64,000 nt of DNA from Siphonodentalium dalli. Lineage: Eukaryota > Mollusca > Scaphopoda > Gadilida > Siphonodentaliidae. A program made the position numbers and the translations under genes. Below are positions 23,881-35,359 of the stretch, piece after piece. The DNA is taken from positions 154,941,577-155,005,576 of the forward strand of contig CP136065.1 of NCBI GenBank assembly GCA_032622095.1, in the 5' to 3' direction. The number at the start of each line of letters is the position of its first letter. The stretch's first letter is position 1. The notes below the pieces were generated by a model that worked only from the letters and a program-made list of their open reading frames with translations, ran no database searches and was not told where the DNA came from.

Positions 23881-25714
23881 GTTGGTTATCACAGTGGATC
23901 AACGGACACGAACCAAAACCGGAAGTCGTAGATTTCGAGGTGGAGAAATATCTGTCGACAAATATTTGTTGACATTTTTTGACGGTTTTTTGGGAAAATA
24001 AACGCTTGGATACCATATCTGACCAACTGAAGGTGAGTGAATATTTCTTCGCTAATGTTCGGACACCGACGATCAATTTAAGTCAGTTGTCATTGTTCGA
24101 TCGCGGAAAAAATGTCATTTAATCATCGCCGCGAGACGATTTCTTCCCCAGAATATCCCAGAAAATCATACTTTTCACATTCATCGCAGACAGCTGTCGC
24201 AACAACCTATATACCGATCGAAAGGCCTGTTTTCCCCCCACAAATGCATATTTTGAGTATTTTCACGGACTGTCTCAAAATTCCAATTTTCATCTTTTGA
24301 TGTAGGTACCCACCTCGAAAATACTGTCCGGTTAGTCCCGAAAAATTTAATCATTAGTTGTAAAAAATCTGTCCGCTTAGTCGTGATTTTGCTGAGGTCT
24401 GCCATCTTCAATTTCTGGTCGAAAAAGCAATTTTTCCGCAGATGATGGGCGTTTCATTTGACTTTTGCGTGGCCACAATGGTTCTGGGTGTTCATATTGT
24501 TGTATATGTCTCCTGGTACAACATAACATCCAGGCGGTGACTTATATATATAACTGAACTGTAACTGAAATCCAACTACGAAGTACATGTTTGGTAAACA
24601 TATAACTTTTGATGTATGTCATATTGTTAACTCTGACTTGTCATCACTCTCGGAAGGCCGAAATAAAAAAAATGATTTACATCCAATTTTTTCAGAAAAA
24701 TGCAGCGGTGTGCCGATTTTTACCCTTTATATTTGATTATACACTCGCAACGAGTTGTGGCCCACAACTTGTGGGGTTATACAGGAAGCGGCTTGTTCGT
24801 CCTTTCGTGGATGCAATTTTCCGAGTTTTTATTCCTAAGTGTTGCGGTCATTTGTTTTTTTTGGCTTGGCATATATATATTTAGTACCATGGGAACATGC
24901 GAACATATATGATTATGAAATATGTCAGACCTTTTTGTGTGGAGTTATATGACATTTTTCGAGTTAGAAAATTATTGTTTTCAATATTCAGCAATGGTTA
25001 AAACAATAATGAGGAGGGGACTAAAACATACAGTCGGAGGGGTGTACAGCTATATCTGTTACTACTATTAGCTTAAGTTCAAGTCCACTAAGCGATATTA
25101 TTTTATAATTCCAGGTGCTATTGACGAGAGGATCGCATGCCTGCCTTCATATATGAAACCACTGTGAGGCAAAGGCTTGCGGCTTCGCTGAGGCAATCGA
25201 CGATGGGATTTTACAACACTCGAATGAATGTTTGAAAATAAAATTATTGAAAATAAAAAATATAAAAATTATTTATAATAAAATACTATACAATACTATA
25301 CAATACTATACGAAATATTGGTACTCTCGGTTGATATAGAGAATAGAAACATCATCTGGAAAACTCCAGTGCATGTTCTTTCGAGTTGTTGTATTCTTAA
25401 TCCCACCTTGCCTGTCCATTAATGTAGAAGTGTTGTGTTTCCTACATGTATATACGGGTAAAATTCCAATCTATAGCGTACAACTGAATGTGGAACCAGA
25501 TGCAAGTTACTTTTGTAAATATATAGGCACGTGATTTTTGTCCTGTTGTATTCAAATCGCGCCATAATTAATTGTTTCTACATTGATTCACACACTGGAT
25601 AATTTGGTTGGGAAGTTTTTAACGCAAATGGTCGCGTATATATTCAAATTTAAGCGGACAGAAGACACGCAGACAGACCATACTCGTTCATATATATAGA
25701 CAAAAAATTAACTG

Positions 25715-27450
25715 TATGGGAGGTCAAATTCACATTTAATAATGAATTGCGCTTAAGCGCATATACCACATATCGCGCTGAAGCACACATATAATTGAAA
25801 TGAATTGCGCTTAAGTGCAATTAATTGCGATTAAGCGCTATGAGTTGCTTGATAGTAAGTGTAACTACCCATAAAACCTAACTATTAGCATGACGGGGTG
25901 TATCTGTATTTAGCTAATTTAAACTAAAGGTCCTCAATCCGATCAGAAAGACCCATATTATAAAGATACAACAACAACAATATTTCTTCAAAATAAGCAG
26001 GGAGCCGGAAAAAAACTGCGGGACACAACGTACCGGGGGGTGAGGAGGAGGGGGGGGGGGGAGTTGTACATAGGCGTCAAAAATTTACGCGTAAATTTTC
26101 CCTTATTCATTTAGAGGGGGGGGGGGGGGGGGGGGGGGTGTCGGAAAATTTGCATGTAATTTTTTTCCAAATATGTATTTTCAGACTAACAACTTAAATT
26201 TTCTCTCATTTTATAGAATATGGATTAACCTTAATATCCAAATCATATATACATGAGTAGTACAATCCACCTAAAACAATTTTGGATAACCACTGTCTTG
26301 CTTTACATGTGATATTGACCCCATTAACCCTCTTAATAATGCCGACTATGTCAGTGTCTACCAGTCGAATGCAGAATTCTACCCTGCGATCGCTTATCTG
26401 GCAAATTTTTACTGCAGAACTATCCCATGTATTAAACAATTTCTCCTCCAGAAAACAGTTATATGCTGGTATCTCACTCATGTCATTTGCATCTTTTTCA
26501 AAGTCGAGGTAATGACTAGTTGTCATTTTTTAAAGTGCATACAAAGCGTTGCGATCACCAATATACATGTTTGTACATGTCATGACATCACGAGGTACAA
26601 ATCTGCGTTCTACTGGTAGACAATGACCATTTTAGTCATAATAATAAACAACTAAGTTACCAAGCACCTTCTCGTGAATTGTATGCTCCGGTGTTTTTTT
26701 CGGTTTCCGGTCAAACCGATTTGTTGTCCGGCTGGGGTAGATTTGATTTTTCTGGGGGGGGGGGGGGGGGCAAATGGTCAGTGGAAAAAAACTGCAGTTT
26801 TTGCTGTTTTGGGGGGGGGGGGGTACCCAAACCGAAGAAAACAGTTTTTTTCCAGCCCCCCCCCCTGAACTAAGCTTTAGTTATCAGAATCGATTAACTG
26901 CAAAAAAATAATGCTGACCACTGTCAACTATGGTATCAAATTTCCCCAAAACGTGTGATTTATAAACATTTTGTTCAACAAAATATGGCCGTATAATTAC
27001 TAAAGTATCACGAAAATTTACCGTATTACCACTTGTTTTAGAGTTATCCATCTTCATCCGCAATTTTGACCGAAACCACCCTTTTAACGGCGTGTTTCTG
27101 GGCAGCAATCAATTGAAATAACAAACTTCAATAATCGATATCTGATCACACTTGAGCTTTGATGGGTTGGTTCCTCGACTCGACTAAAACATAAGGTAAT
27201 ACTGTCGCGAGTCACCCATTTTGATAAAGAATTTAGGCTAGTTCAAAATCCCAACTATCCAAAGCAATGAAAACAAGGAGGTGATATGTCAATATGAGTT
27301 CAGGTTTAGTTATAGATACACCTATTTATTCACCAGGGGTACATAGTTACATACAGTATAACCATGAATTGCGCTTAATCGCAAATAATTATGCTTAAGT
27401 GCTATTGCTTAACTGCAATTAATTATGAACTGTGAATTTGACCTCTCATA
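25715..27450. mobile_element. Nested element with TATGRGAGGTCAAATTCACA ends, 1.74 kb
   Basis: TATGGGAGGTCAAATTCACA at 25715 is mirrored by TGTGAATTTGACCTCTCATA ending at 27450. Next to both ends are palindromic AATTGCGCTTAAGCGCAATT-like motifs (25743-25835 and 27366-27425). The interior carries long G runs and an unrecognised 106-codon minus frame (26206-26526, containing FEKDANDMSEIPAYNCFLEE). No transposase seen. Confidence 0.65.
26035..26870. repeat. Long G-runs with a mirrored C-run
   Basis: G runs of 12 or more occur at 26051-26062, 26116-26138 (23 G), 26754-26770 (17 G) and 26811-26823 (13 G), with a C run near 26856-26865. Between them AAAACTGCAGTTTTTG and AAAACAGTTTTTTTCC can fold. 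Sequencing length errors are likely in such runs. Confidence 0.85.
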
Positions 27451-27859
27451 GAAATGGAAATAAACATCTGCATATTTGATGGCTATGCTATAATATGTAA
27501 TATTAGCGAAAATTCTCCGAAATATGGGTGGGTGCCTGTAGTTTAAAACATAAAAATAAAGGGGTGTATATACCCGAAAAATGTAGTTAAAACTTTATAC
27601 AATCGTAATCAAAACTCGGGTGGTGGGTCCCGAAAGTGGCCATAATGAATAAGAACAGCCATGGGTCCCGATTTGTTTTGTTCTGAAATTAATCGAATTT
27701 TAATTGTTTTTTAAGTATCAAATTTCACGCTATATACTGGTTGAAATATCAAACTATTGGAAAATACATCTACACCTCACGCCATCAAAACAATCCTGTT
27801 GCTACGGCCTTGGTCATGGAGGGCATTGTAATATTCTTGTTCTAACAATATTTCCATAA

Positions 27860-28255
27860 ATGATTCTTTGGTTAATGACCTTACACGATCTGAACGAATA
27901 TATGAGAACAAATTGCAAACTGTACTCGGTAACCAAACTTGATCAGTATACTATAGTTGCAACAGAAAAGCAGTTGCCCAAAAACGTGCCACTGTTAACG
28001 AAAGGCAGCCAACCAACTAATCCATTTCGACTCTTGATTGAACAACAAAAACTGTCCGCCGGGTCTGGTGGATTGCAACTAAATTCCGGTGTGTACAGGA
28101 CTAACCGGACAGTATTTTCGAGGTGGGTACCTGCATCAAAAGATGAAATTTGGAATTTTGAGACAGTCCGTGAAAATACACAAAATATGCATTTGTGGGG
28201 AGAAAACAGGCCTTTCGACCGGTATATAGGTTGTTGCGACAGCTGTCTGCGATGA
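27860..28255 (+). other. Unrecognised 131-codon open frame spanning loop and right arm
   Basis: Starts MILWLMTLHDLNEYMRTNCK; the last ~50 codons (TNRTVFSRWVP..., ending CCDSCLR) lie in the right arm and are mirrored on the minus strand of the left arm at 24181-24411. The arm-encoded segment stays open in both copies despite substitutions. I do not recognise a family. It may be a remnant of an element-encoded exon or chance. Confidence 0.25.
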
Positions 28256-28749
28256 ATGTGAAAAGTATGATTTGCTGGGATATTCTGGGGAAGAAATCGT
28301 CTCGCGGCGATGATTAAATGACATTTTTTCCGCGATCGAACAATGACAACTGACTTAAATTGATCGTCGGTGTCCGAACATTAGCGAAGAAATATTCACT
28401 CACCTTCAGTTGGTCAGATATGGTATCCAAGCGTTTATTTTCCCAAAAAACCGTCAAAAAAAATGTCAACAAATATTTGTCGACAGATATTTCTCCACCT
28501 CGAAATCTACGACTTCCGGTTTTGGTTCGTGTCCGTTGATCCACTGTGGTTATATGTGGATAATTGGATATGGAATTCATACCGATGAAACGATACAAAT
28601 TAGTGGAGCGATAAAGACCAATGTTGACACTTAGTCAGGCTACGCGGGAGAAAATAGGGGTTGATACGATAGACCAAAATAAATTTGCCGGGTGATAATG
28701 GCCAATGTTGATGTATAAAGTAACGCGACTGTACTGTCGCACAATTATC

Positions 28750-29280
28750 AGGTGTAACCGGTCAAATATGCACTCTAGTGCCCAATATGGAACAGCTCAG
28801 AAAATATTTGCAGGGCCCTAAAATTTATTTAACATGGCATTTGCCATTAAAATCGATTTATGTCGATAAAACTGTCATTTTTCAAAATGTTAAGCTGAGA
28901 CTTGGTGTATGTGCGTGGGATACATATATATTCCTAAAATGACAAGAGTCCAGCGCGTAATTATGTTTTAGATGGAAGAAATTGAATTTGTTTTCGATAA
29001 TAAATTTGCAGCGTGGACGGGTCAACCCGGTCATCGAGTGCGCTCAATTTGTAAACAAAGTTTTGTCAATAGTCGTTTTGGTCAAACTATCCCTTTTTAG
29101 ACCGGGACAGCAGATCCGAATAGTAGCTAAGATGTATTTAGATAGAATTATCAAAAGAATTTGACCGATTCGGGTGTAGTTTAAGAGAATCGAGTGGAGA
29201 AATCTTGGTGATAATTCCAGAAAATAAAGATGGCGGAGAATCACAATGAAACTACCCACAATTCACTTCACTACACCAGG
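28750..29280. other. No recognised feature
   Basis: AT-rich, with short chance open frames only. I see no element ends. Confidence 0.5.
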
Positions 29281-29282
29281 GG

Positions 29283-29690
29283 GGTTCGCAATGGGTTACA
29301 CATTATTTTCAGTCTATCAAATTATTTATATTTTCAACAACAAGTGACTTTAAGTTTACAATTTCAGCCTATCCTGACTCTATCGATACGATTTATCATA
29401 TTTTCATAAACATATTATACACCGCTGGCGTTAACTTTACAATTTCGGCATCTACGTGATTCTATCGGTACGATTGAGTAATGGTACAAAACAAAATGTC
29501 CAAGAATACATTAGGGGCTCCCAATGGGTTATATATTATTTTCAGTCTATCAAATTATTTATATTTTCAACAACATATTATACACCGGTGGCGTTAACTT
29601 TACAATTTCGGCATCTACGTGATTCTATCGGTACGATTGAGTAAGGTACAAAAAATCTCCAAGAATACATTCGCCCTGTCCACCACACAA
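29283..29690 (+). repeat. Duplicated segments, about 165-230 bp
   Basis: CAATGGGTTA(C/T)A, ATTATTTTCAGTCTATC and AAATTATTTATATTTTCAAC occur at about 29289 and 29520. ATATTATACACCG, TGGCGTTAACTTTACAATTT and CTACGTGATTCTATCGGTAC occur at about 29410 and 29576. The two blocks are interleaved, indicating a partly tandem duplication. Confidence 0.8.
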
Positions 29691-29838
29691 TATCAAAATC
29701 ACAGAAACTAGATACACCACATGTGGCGTAATTAATATCACAAGACTTTTGTATATGGTTGTAAACAATACGCGGTTTTCTCCGTTACCGTTTTCTCCGT
29801 TACCAGCGAACACCAGAAGGCCATTCTTTAGGCACATA

Positions 29839-30719
29839 GGGGAGACCCGGGCAAAGCGGATCACGTAAGGTTTTCTTGTACACAATGCAACCGGCAATCA
29901 GAAATATTAGCACTGCCAGTTTCTAACCATGCTGGCATAACATTTGACATAGGATGCATTCAGATGCATCTATTGGTTTGGTTGCTATGGTGATTTTTAA
30001 TTTTGATCCACTTTGCCCGGCCGTCTGGCAAATAGGATCACCACATCGGGCAAAGCGGATCAGCAAACGAATCCTTCTGAAAATGCAATGCAACTCAACT
30101 AATCGTATACTTTTCAGTTTTATTTATGACAATTATACATATTTATTGCAAAGAATTAAAATCGCGTTTTTTCAAACGTTCAAATTTTTAAATTTTGGAC
30201 ATGCTCCGACAAGGCACGAGTTTTGTCGACCCATCTTAATAAAATTGTTCAAATTGACTTAATCTACGCATGTGTACCGGAAGTTAGTCATATTATGAAT
30301 GATCCGCTTTGCCCGATCCGCTTTGCCCACAGCACATCTTTTTACAGTCCGGGGAATTACGCGGGTGTCCTATCGAATTTAGCAAACTGACATATTGTCT
30401 TATTCCACACATGTATTGCATAAGACACCGACAACATTTATTCGGGTAGATGGGTATGTGATCATCGACCTGCGCAATAGATATGCGCAAACGCACAATA
30501 ATTATAAATTTGGTAAAATCGTAAAATTTCCACGAAATTTTTCTACTGGGCTACAAAATTTTACGATACCTTGTTCTCTGTGGAAATGTATAAAAACTAA
30601 CCCGACACGAAATGACTTTATTCTAAAATACGAATAGACAAGGAATAATTTGATAGTATTGAAATAATAAAGGTGATCGGCTTTGCCCCGGCGACCCGCT
30701 TTGCCCGGGTCTCCCCTAT
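29839..30719. mobile_element. DNA element with TAGGGGAGACCCGGGCAAAG ends and repeated internal motifs
   Basis: TAGGGGAGACCCGGGCAAAG at 29839 is mirrored by CTTTGCCCGGGTCTCCCCTA ending near 30719, with TA edges. GGGCAAAGCGGATC or its complement recurs inside (about 29852, 30047, 30301, 30315, 30676, 30693, with a variant at 30005). A lone left-type end (TAGGGGAGACCCGGGCAAAG, about 30807-30826) follows 90 bp later, with no partner seen in the window. The termini resemble those of 14590-20620 (TA-GGGGARAC), suggesting related families. Confidence 0.8.
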
Positions 30720-30949
30720 GAACCCCGTGGCGATACTATATCGGCAGTCTGGGTTTGTTTGACTCAGTTCAACACAAAAAACTAACCAGGTTAATTACAA
30801 AATTTAGGGGAGACCCGGGCAAAGCGGGACACCAAATGTTTTCAAGGAATTTTAGAGTTATCTATCTTAACGATATATTCACTCCGTTACAGTACCGATT
30901 AAAACGAAGGTGACTTCCATTCCTTATTACTTATTCGAAACTTTTATAA

Positions 30950-31510
30950 TTATGTCAAACAAAGGGTTTTGTATGGTCCCCCCCCACATATATTCTACCC
31001 ACGCACCCATCCAGATCCAAAGTGGCCGCCGTCCAGAAGGGTTAAAATAGGGCACCATGCCTTTTCTCACCAGATTTAGATCAAACAAAAGGTGTGTGTA
31101 GGGAGCCAATCTAAATACCCCCTTCACCACACCACGATCCAAAATGGACACCACCCAGAGATGTTCAAATAGGGCACCCATGGCATTTCTCGACCCCTTG
31201 GTCGATTTAGGTAAAACAAAGGGTGCCCCAAGACAATCTAAATATTCACCCCTTTCACACCACCCCGATCCAAAATGGCCGCCGACCAGAATGGTTCAAA
31301 TAGGACATCCATGCCATTTCCCGTCCCGTTGACCGATTTAGGTCAAACAAAGGGTGTTGTATGGTGCCCATCCCCAGGTACTCTTTACAAACACATCACA
31401 CACCTCAACCTGATCCAACATTGTCGCTGTCCAGAGGGGCACCAGAGGGGTTCAAAATAGGACACCCGTGCTATTTCTCAGCCCATTGGCCGATTTAGGT
31501 CAAACAAAGG
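30950..31510 (+). repeat. About 130-bp tandem repeat, five units
   Basis: TCAAACAAAGGGTG-type anchors recur at about 30954, 31081, 31213, 31342 and 31499. Each unit holds CACCCCGATCCAAAATGGCC, a (C/A)CCAGA(A/G)..GTTCAAATAGG block and CCATTTCTC..CC(G/T)TTGGCCGATTTAGG. The array runs directly into the coding-like segment at 31511. Confidence 0.85.
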
Positions 31511-32287
31511 GTGTTATATATTGTTCCTGGTGTCAAATATATCCACTACATTTCGGATTCACCCACCAGCCAATATCGAAACAGACACATCTTCAACCTT
31601 GTCAGTAATCATTCTAAGATGGGCGTGAAAGCTACCTGGCAATATTTGGAAGCAGGTCATGGAAAGGGGCCGTGTGATGGAGTTGGGGGGACCTCCTTGA
31701 GGTTGGCTGACGTTGCAGTGAAGACCGGTAAATGTGTGATACAGAACGCCGCCGCATTTTGTGATTGGGGCAATCACGCCAATGTTAATGTCGCATTTAT
31801 TCACCTCAACGAAAGCGCCCTGAAATTGGTTTTCCCGATGTCCTACTCGTTCCTGGAACACTCAAGGTACACGCGGTTATTCCTACCTAACACGCAAACG
31901 GCATCGCTACCAGAGAAACGTCATGTTTCGAATGCGCCAATTTTTTAAAGTTTCTAACTTCAAATGGTGAATCAGACCTGAAATGCAATTGGAAGTTCAC
32001 AACGATGTCTGCACCACATGCAACATGTCCGCGAGTCTAATGGTTCTCGGTCAACGGCCATCAAAGGCAAGCGAACTTCAAGAAAGAGTGCGGAAAATAA
32101 CTGTCAAGATGCGTGTACTTGTGGGAAGTGTGGATGGGTTTATGGTGATCCACTCGACCCCAGTAAACGCGACGAATGGGTGTTGTGCTCAGATTGTGGC
32201 AAGTGGTTTCATGAAGGTTGCGGAGAGGATTACGGTGTCTTTGACGACGGTGATAATTTCACGTGTTTGTCATGTTTAGACATATAG
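31511..32287 (+). pseudogene. Broken transposon-type protein: SQYRNR/GHGKGPCDG domain plus PHD-like finger
   Basis: The first open segment (to 31948) contains HYISDSPTSQYRNRHIFNLV, then KATWQYLEAGHGKGPCDGVG and KTGKCVIQNAAAF. This block recurs in many uncharacterised invertebrate proteins (recollection) and looks transposon-linked. Three in-frame stops (31946, about 31955, about 31979) precede a second open segment in the same frame (32018-32287). That segment holds a PHD-like zinc finger: CTCGKCGWVYGDP, DEWVLCSDCGKWFHEGC, and a last pair FTCLSC. An N-terminal part is missing, since the upstream sequence is tandem repeat. I call it a decayed element gene. A spliced gene using an intron across 31900-32020 is possible, though no clear splice pair was found. 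Confidence 0.6.
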
Positions 32288-32289
32288 AC

Positions 32290-33500
32290 TCAATGTGAAT
32301 GACACTATAACGATGACATTTATTCAATTGATTTATATATATAGGCAGGAAATTAATTGAAGGCTACTAGCTATTTAAAATTAATTTCGAATTTTAATCA
32401 TATTGTATACTATTACCAATCCACGAATAAAACAATGCATTTTGTTTTGGCAGTTTTTTGGAAACTTGTCCAAAACCGGTTGAATATAGCATAATATTCG
32501 TCATTCATAAACTTGCATACATGTCGTATATAACTATATATAGGTGTTTTCTCCGTTACCATCATGTCCATGCTAATATTACATCGGGCATTTGAATTGT
32601 CAGGTATTCCTTGTTCGACATATATTAACACATTCTTATAGTTATGTAATAAAATAAAATTGAATGGCATGATTACGCAGATCTTATTTTTAGATGCACA
32701 TAATTGTGTGCACCAGCATAGATCAATGATATGGGTTTACTGGAAACACATACACATTCAAAGTACATGGGACTGCATGTAGTTTCAAATAATAGTTAAT
32801 ATGTTTCCAGCGAAGTTAGAAATTAAACCGAACACGTTTGTGTCACATATTATTCAAAATTTAGTGTGTATCAACGATTCGCAATATTTAGGAACATAAA
32901 GACCTCAAAATGTGTTTTCTCCGTTACCGCGCCCACTGTATGTGTGTCGCATATCACAAACGCCACATCAATATTTTCCACATGTTTTGTTTTCGAAAAC
33001 GTATATATCCCCACATAAGAAATTGGCCCATTTCGTCTGTCATTACACCATATAGAGTGATAGAGAGTGTTCGATTCGGAATCAATTTTTAATTGCACGG
33101 TAATCCTAAGATATACGGGTAGCCATTGACCCTAAACATTCTGGCTAGTGACAGTTCGAATCATGAGTATTTATAAAATTGCATGCATGTGACTATAGCC
33201 ACCATTGTGTATTGATTGTGACAATATAAAACTGTTTCCACATGTTTAAATGGACTGTATACTTATACGTACCCATATGCTACCTTTTCGGGTTGGTAAC
33301 GGAGAAAACATGCATAAAAGTGCCTACCGTTTTCATGGCAGCTGAAAAATATGAACATGATCCTCCGGTGCTCATTTTAACGTGACACATTCAACACATG
33401 CTATATTTTCATATTATGATGATGATAACCGGCATATCGAAAATTTATTTTTTCGGTTTGATTGCAAACTACATGTCGATTTAAGGAATTTTAGGCCATA
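32290..33500. other. Non-coding stretch with three TTTTCTCCGTTACC motifs
   Basis: AT-rich with no exon-like frames. TGTTTTCTCCGTTACC occurs at 32545 and 32913, and inverted at 33295-33310, so the outer two form an inverted pair 766 bp apart. Confidence 0.6.
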
Positions 33501-34190
33501 TACACGCAAAAAACTCAAGTGCTGTATTCTTACACTTGGCAAGTGTTACACTGATTTCGGCAGTACAGGTGCCATTTTCACACCTGAAGTGTACTCAAAA
33601 GAGCCTTACGTCAGTTGTAATGCGTTTTCGGTAGCACCTCGCAAAGTGCTGAATTTCCAACACTTCTACGGACTCATCGTTTCGGACAAGGACCATTTTG
33701 ATTGGACGTCACTAGATTCGACGTCACTAGTCTGAGACTCAATCACAGATAAAGTTTTTTCCACGCGGTCAACTGGTCGCCATTTTGATCAACTGAAGTG
33801 AAAGTGACTGTGACGACCAGCTTCTTTCAACAAAAACAACATTATTTCACTTTGGATCACTTTGGTGAGTATTGAATGTTGAATGCAGTGAGTATTGGAC
33901 TAAGAAGTGTTTTAAGAAAGAGGTAAAGTGTGCTTCAGACATTTCCAAATCGGGACCAAGGTAGTCATAAGGTGTTATTTCTACACTTGTAAGTGCATCT
34001 CTACATATCCCCAGGTGCAGTAGTATTACACTTCGGGTGCTGCAATGTAAAACTTGGTAAGTGCTATATGTTTAGCACCTGAATAAGTGTTGTCCGCGCA
34101 CTTCGGGTGCTGTCCCTATTCGAGCACTTGTTAAGTGTGATATACAGCACTCTAAAGGATAGGTTTAGCACTTCGGTTTTTTTGTGTGTA
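33501..34190. mobile_element. MITE with TACACRCAAAAAA ends and AAGTGCT/AGCACTT repeats, 690 bp
   Basis: TACACGCAAAAAACTCAAGTG at 33501 is mirrored by CACTTCGGTTTTTTTGTGTGTA ending at 34190. Variants of ACACTTG(G/T)(C/T)AAGTGT and GCACTTCGGGTGCTG are scattered through both shoulders. There is no coding capacity. Confidence 0.75.
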
Positions 34191-34254
34191 CGTACAGTAA
34201 ACTATGATATTCCAAATGCGAGATATAATTAAGACCACATGCATGCATTTTTTT

Positions 34255-35265
34255 AGGTAAAATTGGGACTCCCGTCCAAGATGGCCGTCAAAATGGCAGC
34301 CGGAAGTGGAACATTTGACGTGTTTTCACTAATAGCGAATTTAGCTTCTATATCGATCAGTTTCTGCTGTATGGAACTGCATGGTTCAGAATTGTGACAT
34401 TATTTTTTTGTATTATTCACATTAACTGATCATTGGAGCAATGAAATGTGCCATTTATGAGGTCCCAGCCCCTTCTGATGCCTTAAAAATTCGATTTTTA
34501 CGGAACTCGGTTTGAAATACATAAAAAAAATCACGGTTAGGATTCAGGTCATAATTTAACAAGAACTGGAAAAGTATATAAGTGAGGATATAAGATATAA
34601 GTGAGGCGCATAACATTACAAATGAATATTTCACTTCAATTGAACCAAAATTGTCACTTGTCTGAAAATGGCTGCCAAAATGGCGGCCAAAACCTGGGAA
34701 ATGGTAATATTGGCCCAGCATGCCACGTAATCACTTACAAGTTGTGGTCGATAAATGGGCTATTCTGTCTTATATACATTAAATTATAAAATTTCTGATG
34801 CACATTGGTTAAGTGTTATGTACTATTGTGGAAAACGGGCTACCCCCCAAATTTACATTAATCGTTTCTTAACTTGAACATAAAAAAGTCGAGCAAGAAT
34901 ATATCTGCGCTAAATTATGTAACTCTTTATATAACTGTATAACATGAAACTCTTCGTTATTATTGTAACCACTGAAATTACCAGAAATATTGGATTTTTC
35001 TATCACAAACTATCGGAAAAAAATACTTTTCAGGTTTGGACCATTTATTCAAGTAAATTTAATGGAACTATCTTTGGTATCCAAGATGTTTATTGTTTTG
35101 ATCTCTCTTAGTTGTGTCACACTGTCGTGTTTTTAGACAAAATTATTCAAGACGGCTTCCAAAATGGCAACCTAATTTGGTAAACACAAGTTGAATTTTT
35201 TTACATGTATCCCAAACATTATTCTCTATTGTTATATATGGATATATCACCACTGGATACCCCCC
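34255..35265 (+). repeat. Solo arm of the giant palindromic element family
   Basis: Collinear with about 36565-37400: CCAAGATGGCCGTCAAAATGG, ATTGGAGCAATGAAATGTGC, GGCTGCCAAAATGGCGGCC and TTCAAGTAAATTTAATGG. It lacks the mirrored partner, the satellite core and recognisable termini. It is probably a truncated or recombined copy. Confidence 0.75.
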
Positions 35266-35359
35266 ACGAATGACTAAAATAAAAAAATTACCTATTTAAT
35301 TTTTTTTATTAATATTGTTTTTCGTACCGGTACCAAGATATTTCTGCTTATATATTAGT

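Larger units (their letters stand above)
23890..28548. mobile_element. 4.66-kb palindromic element with CACAGTG ends and 5-bp target duplication (Transib/RAG-type candidate)
   Basis: The 449-bp left arm (23890-24338) and 451-bp right arm (28098-28548) are near-perfect inverted repeats. Both ends read inward CACAGTGGATCAACGGACAC, then GAACCAAAACCGG. The flanking GTTAT (23885-23889 and 28549-28553) is a perfect 5-bp target duplication. Transib and RAG-like transposons are known for CAC-starting, RSS-like heptamers and 5-bp duplications; CACAGTG is the consensus heptamer of the V(D)J recombination signal. An ACCAAAACC (23912-23920), one base from the RSS nonamer, follows after 15 bp. The 3.76-kb loop holds a nested element (25715-27450) and unresolved open frames. 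I found no RAG1 core, RAG2 kelch or other transposase sequence. Confidence 0.75.

Noticed and set aside
24339-28097. RAG1 core or RAG2 kelch coding sequence inside the CACAGTG-ended element
   Set aside because: I looked for conserved RAG1-type and kelch-type motifs in the open frames of both strands and found none; the interior includes a nested element and unresolved sequence.
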